From assembly GCA_020426595.1 (NCBI GenBank), contig JAGQPS010000008.1, positions 1-45,610 on the forward strand: a stretch of DNA of 45,610 nucleotides, in the 5' to 3' direction. Shown here piece by piece: positions 17,499-26,224 of the stretch. Position 1 is the stretch's first letter; every line of letters starts with the position of its first letter. Source of the DNA: Planctomycetales bacterium. Its GTDB lineage: Bacteria > Planctomycetota > Planctomycetia > Pirellulales > Pirellulaceae. The notes below the pieces were generated by a model. The model did not search any database. It saw only the letters and a list, made by a program, of their open reading frames with translations, and was not told where the DNA came from. Made by a program: the position numbers and the translations under genes.

Positions 17499-18566
17499 TC
17501 AAGCCGCGGTCTTTTGCGGGATCGTCGCGGAGGCGTTGTCATGCCGAACCGCGAGTGATTCGTCGCAAGCCTCGCGAACCATGTCGACCGAGATCGCTCT
17601 CATCGCGGAGTTATCAGCGCCGCGCCGTTGTCGAGCGGTGCCGTCTTGGTAGATCGCTTGGAGGTTCCTGGCCTTGGCTCCGTAGGCACCGCACGCCGCG
17701 GGTCGAGTGACTCCGTAGAGGCCCACGACCGGCGCGCCCACACCGGCGGCCAAGTGCAAGGGACCACTATCGGAACTGACGAACAGGCGGCTCATCATCG
17801 ACAGCGCGGCGAGCTCCTTGAGGCTCGTGGAGGGAGCCAGCAACGCCGCTCCACCCGACTGATCGACGATGCTTTGCGCCATCGCCCGCTCTTCTTCTCC
17901 CGCCCACACGACGACGGTCCGTAGGCCGTGGGCGGTCCGGAGATGAGTCGCGACTTGTGCGAAACGATCGAGCTCCCATCGCTTCGAAGGCCAGGAAGCA
18001 CTCGGATTGATCGCGGCGAATCCACCACGGAGTCGCTGTCGCAAGAGGAACTGTTGCATCGCCTCGACGGCGGTTTCGTGGATCGGCACATTGAATTCCA
18101 CTTCCGGTCGCTTGACGCCCAGCACGCGGAGCAGCTCCAAGGAGCGCGGAACAATATGTTCCTCCGTTGGCTCCACTCGTTCGTTGTTGAGCCACGGAGC
18201 GAACTCACGCCCCTGGGGTCGAGCGAGTCCAACGCGTCGACCGCAACCCGAGACCCAGCCCAGCGCCGCGCTTTTCGTGAGACTCTGCGGGTCGAAGACC
18301 AGATCGAACGGTTGAGCACGCAACTGCCGTCGGGTCTCGCGAAACTTCCCCACGCTCTTGAGCCATCCTTTGGGAATCTTGATCACGGCATCGAGTGCCG
18401 CATGACCTTCCAGCAGTTGATGCGAAGGGCTTTCCACCGCCCAGGTGATATGGGCATCCGGCAAGGCTCGTCGCAGTGCGCAGAGCAACGGCATGGTCAG
18501 CACGCAATCGCCAATGTGACTCAGGCGAGTGATGAGAACACGAGTCGGACGTGGGGCATCGGTCAT
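17499..18566 (-). CDS. Glycosyltransferase family 9 (heptosyltransferase-like)
   Basis: The 355-residue protein has the GT9 layout: an N-terminal Rossmann half starting RVLITRLSHIGDCVLTMPLL, and a C-terminal half with INPSASWPSKRW, VVWAGEEE and FVSSDSGPLHLAAGVGAPVVGLYG. The final nucleotide-sugar binding elements (SDSGPLHLAA, GLYG) match WaaC/WaaF/RfaQ-type ADP-heptose:LPS transferases, acting at the cytoplasmic face of the inner membrane. The ATG at 18564-18566 is chosen because homology starts right after it. An open frame of 54 further codons upstream has no protein-like signal. No other LPS-core gene is adjacent. Confidence 0.88.
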   Translation of the reverse strand: MTDAPRPTRVLITRLSHIGDCVLTMPLLCALRRALPDAHITWAVESPSHQLLEGHAALDAVIKIPKGWLKSVGKFRETRRQLRAQPFDLVFDPQSLTKSAALGWVSGCGRRVGLARPQGREFAPWLNNERVEPTEEHIVPRSLELLRVLGVKRPEVEFNVPIHETAVEAMQQFLLRQRLRGGFAAINPSASWPSKRWELDRFAQVATHLRTAHGLRTVVVWAGEEERAMAQSIVDQSGGAALLAPSTSLKELAALSMMSRLFVSSDSGPLHLAAGVGAPVVGLYGVTRPAACGAYGAKARNLQAIYQDGTARQRRGADNSAMRAISVDMVREACDESLAVRHDNASATIPQKTAA

Positions 18567-18895
18567 GACTTGAACTCCAGGACGGCCGCGCGGCAAGGAG
18601 CGTTCGCGATGCGAGCTCCGGCTCAAACGCCGTCCGTGAGCAAGGACAGGGGAGGTCGGCGGCCATCCACCATGGGCCACCATCCGAGGCTGCGGGGGTC
18701 GGTAGGTTAGCGAACTCCCCCCGACCACCCAAGATCAATTCGAGATGTCGCGATCCTCGCTCCTTGGCCGAATCGACCATTACGGGAGGCGTGGAAACTC
18801 CAACGAAACGCGAAGCGTGAGTTTTGATGTTGCGCGTTTCACGCTCCGCCCTAGTCGACCATGCCAAAAGCGTGGCAAAACCAAAGGGAACCCGA

Positions 18896-19017
18896 AGCGT
18901 GAGCGAGGGATTCTTCGACTTCTCAATCAAGCCACAAACCCGTTACGCCGCCAACACTTCCGCTTCGCCCCATCCATGAAAGCGCAACATCTAAGAGCGT
19001 GAGCGAGGGATTCTTCG
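18896..19017 (+). repeat. Pair of identical 22-bp repeats spaced exactly 100 bp
   Basis: A 22-bp sequence starting AGCGTGAGCGAGGG and ending TTCTTCG occurs at 18896-18917 and at 18996-19017. A shorter relative (CGAAGCGTGAG) is at 18811-18821. Flanks differ, so this is not one large duplication. It resembles short interspersed repeats that I recall from planctomycete intergenic DNA, an impression not checked here. Confidence 0.7.
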
Positions 19018-19117
19018 CTTTTCGAAAAGGGCCACCAACTCGTTCCACGGGCAAGATTTCTGGTCTCCCCCTCCCCTGGAAGCCACGAACCAGGAAGCTC
19101 CCCAAATGAGCGGCGCA

Positions 19118-19140
19118 TTGACCGCGCCGGTTCGTATAAT
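19118..19140 (+). promoter_or_regulatory. Candidate -10 element before the PSD1-domain gene
   Basis: A perfect TATAAT lies at 19135-19140. A TTGACC at 19118-19123 is too close (11 bp) to act as a normal -35 element. The site is about 180 bp upstream of the ATG at 19322. The A/T-rich hexamer stands out against the GC-rich background. Confidence 0.3.
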
Positions 19141-19321
19141 CAGGAATGGTCAAAAGCAGACGCCGCCTCCCCCTCGGGGCGAGACTGGCCGATTCTCCCT
19201 CTCGCCGCATCCGTGGTGATTCGTCATTCGCACGCGACGTCGCGTCGACTGGCCACCGGGATGTGGTCCTGCCCGATCAAGCTCTGCTCGCACATGCCCT
19301 GCCGAACACGATGGGAGCCCC

Positions 19322-22318
19322 ATGACGATGGCGATGCCCAAGGATCTCGATAATCAGTCCGCGATTTGCCGGTCGAAGCAAACAAGCCGCGTTGGGACGC
19401 TCGTGTTCCGGCAAGGGCGATCCCTGCTGCTGGCGATCGGCACCGCGATGCTCATCGGTGGCGGGTTGAGTCACGGCATGTTCGCGTATGCCGAGGAACC
19501 GCTCAGCGCCCAAGATGCTGACGAGACGATCGACTACGTGCAACAGATTCGACCGTTGCTCGCGAATCGTTGCTTCAATTGCCACGGCCCCGACGACAAG
19601 ACTCGCGCGGCCGAACTACGGATCGATCGGCGCGAGGCGTTGCTGCGTGGAGGCGAAAGCGAGGAACCGGCCGTGGTGCCCGGTGATCCCGATGCGAGCG
19701 AACTGATCCTGCGAGTTCGTAGCCATGCCGACGGTTATGTCATGCCGCCCGCTGAAATTGGACCGCCACTCGGCGCCGAGGAAGTCGCGTTGCTCGAAAG
19801 GTGGATCTTGCAGGGAGCTCCGATGCAAGACCATTGGTCGTTCACGCCTCCCCAACACACCGCCGCTCCTCGAGTCGGCAACGATTGGTCGAACGCGCCA
19901 ACCGACGCGTTCATCATGCAGGGACTTCAGCAAGTCGGACTCTCGCCGGCCAATCAAGCCGAGGGAGCGATTCTGGCGAGACGTCTCGCGCTCGATATCA
20001 CGGGACTCCCACCGCATCCGGCCGACGTTCGTGAATTGGTGGAGGGAGCTCGTCCCGACGCCGTCGATCGTTATGTCGATCGCCTGCTGGCGTCGCCTGG
20101 GTACGGCGAGCGATGGGGCGCGATGTGGCTCGACATCGCGCGCTATGCCGATTCCCAAGGCTATGCCCAGGACTCGCCTCGCACGATTTGGCCGTATCGC
20201 GACTGGGTGATCGAAGCCTTCAATAGCAATCTCCCCTTCGACCAATTCACCATCGAGCAGTTGGCGGGCGACTTGCTCGAGAATCCATCGGATTCCCAAC
20301 TGATCGCCACCGCCTTCCATCGCAACACGATGACCAACAGTGAAGGCGGCACGGATGACGAGGAGTTCCGTTCGGCGGCCGTCGTCGATCGCGTGTCGAC
20401 CACCGTCTCCGTCTGGATGGGCCTGACCATGGCGTGTGCTCAATGCCACAGCCACAAGTACGATCCGATCAGTCAACAAGAGTTCTACGAGCTCTACGCG
20501 GTTTTCAATCAAACCGAGGATCGCGATCATCCGAGCGAGTTGCCGCTCCTAGAATCCGATTCGGCCGAGAACGCGGCTCGCCGAGCCGCCCTGCAAGCGC
20601 GAATCGCGCTGCTGGAACAACGGATCGCCGCCCAGGAAACCGAATCGCCTTCGCTACCGGAACTCGCGGCCGATGCCTCGCTCGCGACACGGTTCGTGCG
20701 CGTCGAGCTCATGGGCGACTCGGTCATTCTCTCCCTGGCCGAAGTGCAGGCGTTCGTCGGCGAGAACAACGTGGCCTTGGCCGGCAAGGCGACTCAGTCG
20801 AGCGATGACTACGACGCGCCCGCGAACCTGGCGAACGACGGCAACACCGATGGTCATTTCTTCGATGCCAAGAGCACGACCCATACCAAGCAAGGGCCGA
20901 ATCCCTGGTGGGAAGTCGAGCTGACCGAGCCGCACGCGTTGGAACGAATCGCGATTTGGAACCGATCGGACTCACCGAATATCGGTGACCGGCTCAAACC
21001 GTTCCGCGTCATCGGACTCAACGACCAACGTCAACCGCTTTGGATCATCCGCGGTGACGAGGCTCCCTCGCCCAGTCGCGAATGGACTCTCCCAGTGACG
21101 GCGGGAGCGCGCGACGAAGCGATGCTGCAAGCGATGGCGAGTTGGTGGACGGAGGTCGGCGCGGGAGCGACCCCCGAGGCTCGTGAACTCGCGGCGGTCC
21201 GCAAGCAACTCGCGGAACTCAAACCCGACGTCGTCACGCCGATCATGCGGCAACTGGCGGAGAATCAACAACGCGAGACGTTCATTCACGTCCGCGGCAA
21301 TTTTCGAGTCCCTGGCGACGCGGTGAATCCTGGGTTGCTCACGTCGTTTGGAAGCTATGAACCGTCGGGTCCGCCGACGCGATTGGATGTGGCTCATTGG
21401 TTACTCGACCGGAGCAACCCGCTCACGGCGCGAGTCACCGTGAACCGTTTCTGGGAACAGCTTTTTGGTGTGGGGCTTGTCGAAACGGCCGAGGATTTTG
21501 GAACCCAAGGGGCTTGGCCGACTCATCCGCGACTGCTCGATAGCCTGTCGGTGGATTTCATGGATCACGACTGGGACATGAAATGGCTGGTACGGGAGCT
21601 CACGACGAGCGCGACGTATTGCCAATCGAGCGAAGTCACTCCCGAGAAACTGGCGATCGATCCGTATGGTTCGCTCTGGTCGCGTGGTCCGCGTTTTCGA
21701 TTGTCGGCGGAGTCGATTCGGGATCAAGCGTTGGCGATTGGGGGGCTGCTTAGTCGCAAGATGTTTGGTCCCTCGGTTCGACCACCGCGCCCCAAGCTTG
21801 GTTTGAACTCGGCCTTTGGAGGCTCGACCGATTGGGATCCGAGCCCAGGCGAGGATCGAGTCCGCCGCGGGCTATACACCAGTTGGCGGCGCACGACTCC
21901 GTATCCTTCGATGACGACGTTTGATGCCACGAGCCGCGAAGTCTGCGCGCTGCGTCGCATTCGTACCAACACGCCGCTGCAGGCGCTCGTGACCTTGAAC
22001 GACCCGGTGTATGTCGAGGCGGCCCAGGGACTGGCTCGGCGCGTGCTTTTGGAAGGCCCCGACTCGCTGGACGAGCGCCTCGCGTTTCTCTTCCGCACCG
22101 CCTTGGTGCGAGAAGCGACCGACGAGGAACTCGGCGTCTTGCGTCTGGCTTACGAACAAACCCATGCACAATTGGCTGCTGATCCGGCCGCCGCGACCAC
22201 GCTCGCGACGCAGCCGATCGGCCCGCTGGCCCCGGGGCTCGAGCCCGTCGACGCGGCGACCTGGACGGTGCTGGCGAATGTGATCATGAACCTCGACGAG
22301 ATGATTGCTCGACCGTAG
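19322..22318 (+). CDS. PSCyt1-DUF1549-DUF1553 planctomycete protein with an F5/8C-like insert
   Basis: This is a 998-residue exported protein. A hydrophobic signal lies at about 34-55. A cytochrome c-like PSCyt1 domain follows, with the heme motif C84-F-N-C87-H88 and the late ligand region GYVMPP. DUF1549 spans about 194-400 and includes a second C372-A-Q-C375-H376. A beta-rich discoidin-like part at about 457-590 ([27 protein letters not shown]) follows; then DUF1553 from about 690 to the end. The domain order is the usual one for this family. Its biochemical role is not known. It precedes the DUF1501 gene by 134 bp, the standard pairing in planctomycetes, and probably forms an operon with it. 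The discoidin-like part may bind a polysaccharide. Confidence 0.9.
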   Translation: MTMAMPKDLDNQSAICRSKQTSRVGTLVFRQGRSLLLAIGTAMLIGGGLSHGMFAYAEEPLSAQDADETIDYVQQIRPLLANRCFNCHGPDDKTRAAELRIDRREALLRGGESEEPAVVPGDPDASELILRVRSHADGYVMPPAEIGPPLGAEEVALLERWILQGAPMQDHWSFTPPQHTAAPRVGNDWSNAPTDAFIMQGLQQVGLSPANQAEGAILARRLALDITGLPPHPADVRELVEGARPDAVDRYVDRLLASPGYGERWGAMWLDIARYADSQGYAQDSPRTIWPYRDWVIEAFNSNLPFDQFTIEQLAGDLLENPSDSQLIATAFHRNTMTNSEGGTDDEEFRSAAVVDRVSTTVSVWMGLTMACAQCHSHKYDPISQQEFYELYAVFNQTEDRDHPSELPLLESDSAENAARRAALQARIALLEQRIAAQETESPSLPELAADASLATRFVRVELMGDSVILSLAEVQAFVGENNVALAGKATQSSDDYDAPANLANDGNTDGHFFDAKSTTHTKQGPNPWWEVELTEPHALERIAIWNRSDSPNIGDRLKPFRVIGLNDQRQPLWIIRGDEAPSPSREWTLPVTAGARDEAMLQAMASWWTEVGAGATPEARELAAVRKQLAELKPDVVTPIMRQLAENQQRETFIHVRGNFRVPGDAVNPGLLTSFGSYEPSGPPTRLDVAHWLLDRSNPLTARVTVNRFWEQLFGVGLVETAEDFGTQGAWPTHPRLLDSLSVDFMDHDWDMKWLVRELTTSATYCQSSEVTPEKLAIDPYGSLWSRGPRFRLSAESIRDQALAIGGLLSRKMFGPSVRPPRPKLGLNSAFGGSTDWDPSPGEDRVRRGLYTSWRRTTPYPSMTTFDATSREVCALRRIRTNTPLQALVTLNDPVYVEAAQGLARRVLLEGPDSLDERLAFLFRTALVREATDEELGVLRLAYEQTHAQLAADPAAATTLATQPIGPLAPGLEPVDAATWTVLANVIMNLDEMIARP

Positions 22319-22452
22319 TCGGCCCGCGCTCGGCTCGACCGCATGGGCGGGCCGGAGAGGCGGGAACGGGTCGAGACTCAACAGCGAATGGAACACGGTC
22401 CGCGTGACCAAAACGGATACCGCGACCGACTTGCAGATAGAGAGGCGACACG

Positions 22453-23952
22453 ATGCAACCGAATTCCGCACGACGCTCGAAAGTCCTCACGCCAAGTTTT
22501 GGCGCTCACCCATTGGGCGACGTGACTCGGCGACAGTTCCTCGGCGGTGGTTCCCTCGGACTAGGCGCCGCGGCGATGGCGATGATGTCGGGACTCGGGT
22601 CCTCGGCCCGAGCGGACATCGAACTGGATGACAAGCAGCCTCTCGCCGAACGTCCGCCGCACTATCCGGGCAAGGTCAAGCAGGTGATCTTCCTGCACAT
22701 GGCGGGATCGCCCCCGCATCTCGATCTATTCGATTACAAGCCTCAATTGGTCGAGCGCAATGGACAGGACTGTCCCGACGAGTTTTACGAAGGCAAGCAA
22801 TTCGCCTTCACCAGCGCTCGTCCCACGCTGCTCGGCACGCCCCATCAATTCAAGCAACACGGTGAATCGGGCGCGTGGATGTCCGATGCCTTGCCGCGAC
22901 TGTCGGAACTCGCCGATGACCTGTGCTTCATCAAGAGCATGCACACCGAGCAGTTCAATCATGCTCCGGCCGAGATGCTGCTCTATACCGGCTCGCCCCG
23001 CATGGGCCGACCCGCGATGGGCTCGTGGGTGACCTATGGGCTCGGTACCGAGAATCAAAACCTGCCTGGCTTCGTCGTGCTCGTGTCGGGAGGCTCGAAT
23101 CCGAGCGCCGGCAAGAGCGTTTGGGGAAGTGGCTTTCTCCCGAGCGTGTTCCAAGGAGTGCAATGCCGCAGCCAGGGCGACCCCGTCCTCTATGTTTCGG
23201 ATCCGGATGGCATGAGCCGCGATGTACGGCGGCTCAGCCTGGACGCGATGCGTGATTTGAATCAGCTCCAGTCGGATCGCTTCGGTCATCCCGAAACCGC
23301 CACGCGAATCGCGCAATACGAATTGGCCTTCCGCATGCAGATGGCGGTGCCGGAAGCGATGGATATCTCTCGCGAATCGGCCGAGACGATCGAGGCCTAC
23401 GGCGCGCAGCCAGGACAGGCGAGTTTCGCCAATAACTGCCTGTTGGCTCGACGGTTGATCGAGGATGGCGTGCGTTTCGTGCAGCTCTTCGATTGGGGCT
23501 GGGACTTCCACGGAACCGGTGCCGGCGAGGACATTCGAGATGGCCTGACCAACCGCTGTCGTCCCATGGACCAAGCGGTCTCCGCGCTCATCCGCGACCT
23601 GAAGGCTCGCGGCATGTTCGAGGAAACACTCATCATCTGGTCGGGCGAATTTGGCCGGACACCGTTCCGCGAGGGACGAACGGCGAAGGGCGATCTTCTC
23701 GGTCGCGATCACTTTCCCGATTGCTACACGATGTTCATGACCGGAGGAGGCGTGAAGCGTGGTTTCACGTATGGAGCGAGTGACGAGCTTGGCTTCACCA
23801 TCGCCGAGAACCCGGTCCACGTTCACGACCTGCAGGCGACGATCTTGCACCTGCTGGGCCTCAACCACCTCAACCTGACGCATCGCTTCCAAGGTCGCGA
23901 CTATCGTCTGACCGACATCCACGGCGAGTTGATCGAACCGATCCTGGCCTGA
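22453..23952 (+). CDS. Tat-exported DUF1501 protein
   Basis: The 499-residue product has a twin-arginine signal (DVTRRQFLGGG, residues 23-33, then a hydrophobic stretch). The mature part belongs to DUF1501, with an alkaline-phosphatase/sulfatase-like fold. It shows HMAGSPPHLDLFDYKP near 80-95, SMHTEQFNHAPAE near 163-175, FGRTPF near 400, and GGGVKRGFTYGASDELG near 433-449. The family's function is unknown. It is nearly always encoded next to a DUF1549/DUF1553 protein, as here. The ATG at 22453 is preceded by AGATAGAGAGGCGACACG, a reasonable ribosome binding site. Confidence 0.9.
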   Translation: MQPNSARRSKVLTPSFGAHPLGDVTRRQFLGGGSLGLGAAAMAMMSGLGSSARADIELDDKQPLAERPPHYPGKVKQVIFLHMAGSPPHLDLFDYKPQLVERNGQDCPDEFYEGKQFAFTSARPTLLGTPHQFKQHGESGAWMSDALPRLSELADDLCFIKSMHTEQFNHAPAEMLLYTGSPRMGRPAMGSWVTYGLGTENQNLPGFVVLVSGGSNPSAGKSVWGSGFLPSVFQGVQCRSQGDPVLYVSDPDGMSRDVRRLSLDAMRDLNQLQSDRFGHPETATRIAQYELAFRMQMAVPEAMDISRESAETIEAYGAQPGQASFANNCLLARRLIEDGVRFVQLFDWGWDFHGTGAGEDIRDGLTNRCRPMDQAVSALIRDLKARGMFEETLIIWSGEFGRTPFREGRTAKGDLLGRDHFPDCYTMFMTGGGVKRGFTYGASDELGFTIAENPVHVHDLQATILHLLGLNHLNLTHRFQGRDYRLTDIHGELIEPILA

Positions 23953-23957
23953 GTCGC

Positions 23958-24818
23958 CTAGCCGTCGATGAGCCCACGCAACGTGGCGAGGTTGATATCG
24001 TCCCACGTTGTTTCCTCGTGGTCCCCCTTGGGCGTTTCGAGGTACATGGGGATGCGACGGAAACGCTTGTCGTTGAGCAAGTGGCGGAATGGCTCGAGAC
24101 CCAACGAGCCTTGTCCGATGTGCTCGTGGCGATCCTTGCGCGAACCAAGATCGCCCTTGCTGTCGTTGAGATGAAACGCGAGCACTCGTTTGAGCCCGAC
24201 CTTGGCCTTGAGTTCCTTCATCGTCGCTTCATAGGTCTCGGGGGTCCGCATGTCATAGCCCGCCGCGTGCGCGTGGCAGGTATCGAAGCAGATTCCGATG
24301 CGATCGGGATCGGCGACTTGATCGATCATTGCCGCGAGTTGCTCGAAACGCCAACCGAGGTTACTGCCTTGACCGGCGGTGTTCTCGAGGAGCACCATCG
24401 CGCCGTCCGGATCGGCTTGGCGATGAACCTCATTCAAGGACTCGGCGATTCGTGCGATGCCCTCTTCCTCGGTGCTCGTCGTGTACGAACCGGGATGCAC
24501 GACGACATGGGGGATGCCGAGTTGCGTGGCTCGAGCAAGCTCGACCACCATCGCCTCGATTGACTGATTGCGTAGGCCCTCCTCGGGCGAACCCATGTTG
24601 ATCAGATAGGAAGCGTGGGAGATCGTTCGCCGCACTCCCGTTTTCTCTAGCGCCTCGCGGAACGCCGCGACGTCATCATCGGTGATCGGCTTGGCTCGCC
24701 ACTGATTGTTGTTCTTGGTGAACAACTGCACGCAGTTCATGTCGCACGCGGCGGCGGCCTCGACCGCTTTGTAGTAACCACCGGCGATCGACATGTGAGC
24801 GCCAAGAAACTCGGGCAT
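23958..24818 (-). CDS. nfo: Endonuclease IV (AP endonuclease)
   Basis: The 286-residue protein matches the Nfo family end to end. It starts LGAHMSIAGGYYKAVE, includes VVHPGSY, LLENTAGQG, CFDTCHAHAAGYD (family signature 2) and HLNDSKGDLGSRKDRHEHIGQG (signature 3), with the many His/Asp/Glu zinc ligands. The enzyme cuts the backbone 5' of abasic sites in base-excision repair. It is convergent with the DUF1501 gene (5 bp between stops) and is otherwise unconnected. The ATG at 24818 is used. Confidence 0.95.
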   Translation of the reverse strand: MPEFLGAHMSIAGGYYKAVEAAAACDMNCVQLFTKNNNQWRAKPITDDDVAAFREALEKTGVRRTISHASYLINMGSPEEGLRNQSIEAMVVELARATQLGIPHVVVHPGSYTTSTEEEGIARIAESLNEVHRQADPDGAMVLLENTAGQGSNLGWRFEQLAAMIDQVADPDRIGICFDTCHAHAAGYDMRTPETYEATMKELKAKVGLKRVLAFHLNDSKGDLGSRKDRHEHIGQGSLGLEPFRHLLNDKRFRRIPMYLETPKGDHEETTWDDINLATLRGLIDG

Positions 24819-24966
24819 CCGTTCTTCCTTCCATCAATCAAACACACCGGTGGGTGGCGATTGGTTCGCGGTCTTGATCCATCAATGGCGGCGAGTGGTT
24901 CCTAGCCGACTCGCCGCCCCTGCCTGCTGATCCGCTTGGGTCTTCCGATCCAGCTGGGCACGCCGA

Positions 24967-26055
24967 TCAGCGTGAGGCCGCCTCTTGGCGAGCCGCTTCA
25001 AGCACCTCGGCGATCGCGACTGGCGCTCCGTTTCGCGCCAGGCTCTCGTCGGCCGCCGTCATGAACGCGTAGAGCTCGATCGTTTCCGCCGGTTCGATCG
25101 GGGCCTCACCCGAACGGAAAAACCGTGCGATCTCGACAACGAGCGGTCGGTAGCCGTCAAAGTTCCCAAGGGAGCGAATTTCGTTCGAGCCGTAGACCAC
25201 GCCTCCGTATCCCGCCTTTCCCTTGCGAATCCCGCGAAACGTTCCGATGCGTCCATCACTCCAAACGCCAGTGGCGAAATCAAAATCATCGGAGTGCGCG
25301 CGACTCACCGTCTCGCAGCCCGCTCCCATGACCGTGTACAGGATCTCGACGCCGTGAATGCCGTACCAGTAAAGACTGGGATGAGTCGCCTCGAGGGAGC
25401 AGGGACTATACGCCTCGCAGCCCAGCACGTCGCCCGCTTCACCATTCCGCGCGGCTTGGGGCCCCGATGAGAAACGCAGACTCGAGCACGAGAAGACCGG
25501 TGCGTCATGAGCCGCGGCGACGTCGTAGATCGCCACGATGTCGGCGAGCGAAGCGGCGAGTGGCTTGTCAATGAAACATGGCTTTTTGGTCGCGGCGATC
25601 AAGCGGTACTGCTCGAGATGCAAGCGACCATCGTTGGTCTCCAGCAACACACAATCGCATTTCTCGAGTAACTCGGGAATCGACTCCGCGATCTCCACAC
25701 CCATCGCCTTGATTTGTTCGGTGTAGCCTGGGATGCGGCTAGCGCTCGATTCGATATCCGCGCTCCCGTAGGGATAGGCGACCGTGACTCGAAAGCCCGC
25801 CACGTCCTCCGCGGGATTCTCGCCATTGAAGATCTCGGTGAAAGCCAAGCTGTGACTTGTGTCGAGTCCAATCACGCCAATACGCACAGGCTCGTCGGCG
25901 ATCAACGGTCGCGCGCCAATCAAGGCAAGCAGAGCCACGCAGGCTCCCCACAGCAATCCCCGGCGCGACAAGCGTGGCCGAGTGAGTCGAGCCAGGATGG
26001 AGTGGTTAGAGGCGAGCAAAAGGGGGGCACTCGATGTCCGATTCCCAACGGTCAT
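24967..26055 (-). CDS. Secreted Gfo/Idh/MocA-type oxidoreductase
   Basis: The 362-residue protein starts at the ATG at 26053-26055. A basic region with SRRGLLWG and a hydrophobic stretch (about residues 25-50, ending near PLIADE) suggests Tat or Sec export. The Rossmann domain begins RIGVIGLDTSHSLAFTEI, a form seen in planctomycete oxidoreductases where the usual glycine-rich loop is changed. It continues through ETNDGRLHLEQ and FIDKPLAAS, with Lys as the likely catalytic residue. The C-terminal half is the beta-sheet substrate domain. The substrate, probably a sugar or inositol derivative, is unknown. It is divergent from the 1566-residue mosaic protein. Confidence 0.85.
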   Translation of the reverse strand: MTVGNRTSSAPLLLASNHSILARLTRPRLSRRGLLWGACVALLALIGARPLIADEPVRIGVIGLDTSHSLAFTEIFNGENPAEDVAGFRVTVAYPYGSADIESSASRIPGYTEQIKAMGVEIAESIPELLEKCDCVLLETNDGRLHLEQYRLIAATKKPCFIDKPLAASLADIVAIYDVAAAHDAPVFSCSSLRFSSGPQAARNGEAGDVLGCEAYSPCSLEATHPSLYWYGIHGVEILYTVMGAGCETVSRAHSDDFDFATGVWSDGRIGTFRGIRKGKAGYGGVVYGSNEIRSLGNFDGYRPLVVEIARFFRSGEAPIEPAETIELYAFMTAADESLARNGAPVAIAEVLEAARQEAASR

Positions 26056-26126
26056 GGTCGGTTCTCCAGTGGGGCGGGGAAGGCATGCGACGGCGAGGTT
26101 AATCGGCCGGCACGGCGGTGGACCAG

Positions 26127-26132
26127 TATAAT
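26127..26132 (+). promoter_or_regulatory. Candidate -10 element in a divergent intergenic region
   Basis: TATAAT occurs 93 bp upstream of the ATG at 26225, in the 169-bp space between two divergent genes. No good -35 hexamer is seen 17 bp upstream. It could serve the + strand gene. Confidence 0.3.
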
Positions 26133-26224
26133 GCCAGCGACGCCGCCGCGAGTACCGCCGACCGCCAAGGCCCAATCCGACTGCCCGGCCGCTCTCCCAC
26201 CTTTCACTTGGAGACTCGTCCAAG

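Larger units (their letters stand above)
18567..19321. other. 755-bp gene-free stretch
   Basis: This stretch lies between divergent genes (GT9 on the left, the PSD1-domain gene on the right). Open frames here are low-complexity and mutually overlapping, with no domain. The DNA holds short dispersed repeats (18896-19017), an inverted repeat GAAACGCG/CGCGTTTC at 18805-18812 and 18833-18840, and a TATAAT at 19135-19140. Confidence 0.55.

Noticed and set aside
17928-18710. 260-codon plus strand frame
   Set aside because: It is antisense to the glycosyltransferase family 9 gene, which has clear motifs.
18205-18930. Minus strand frame reaching into the gene-free region
   Set aside because: It reads out of frame through the glycosyltransferase and through the interspersed repeat, so it is unlikely to be a gene.
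18811-19017. Repeats that might be a CRISPR array
   Set aside because: Only two exact copies with a 78-bp unique spacer, not a regular array, and no cas gene is present in the window.
22726-24006. 426-codon open frame on the minus strand
   Set aside because: It is antisense to the DUF1501 gene, with no domain and no protein-like start. Long shadow frames are expected in GC-rich DNA.
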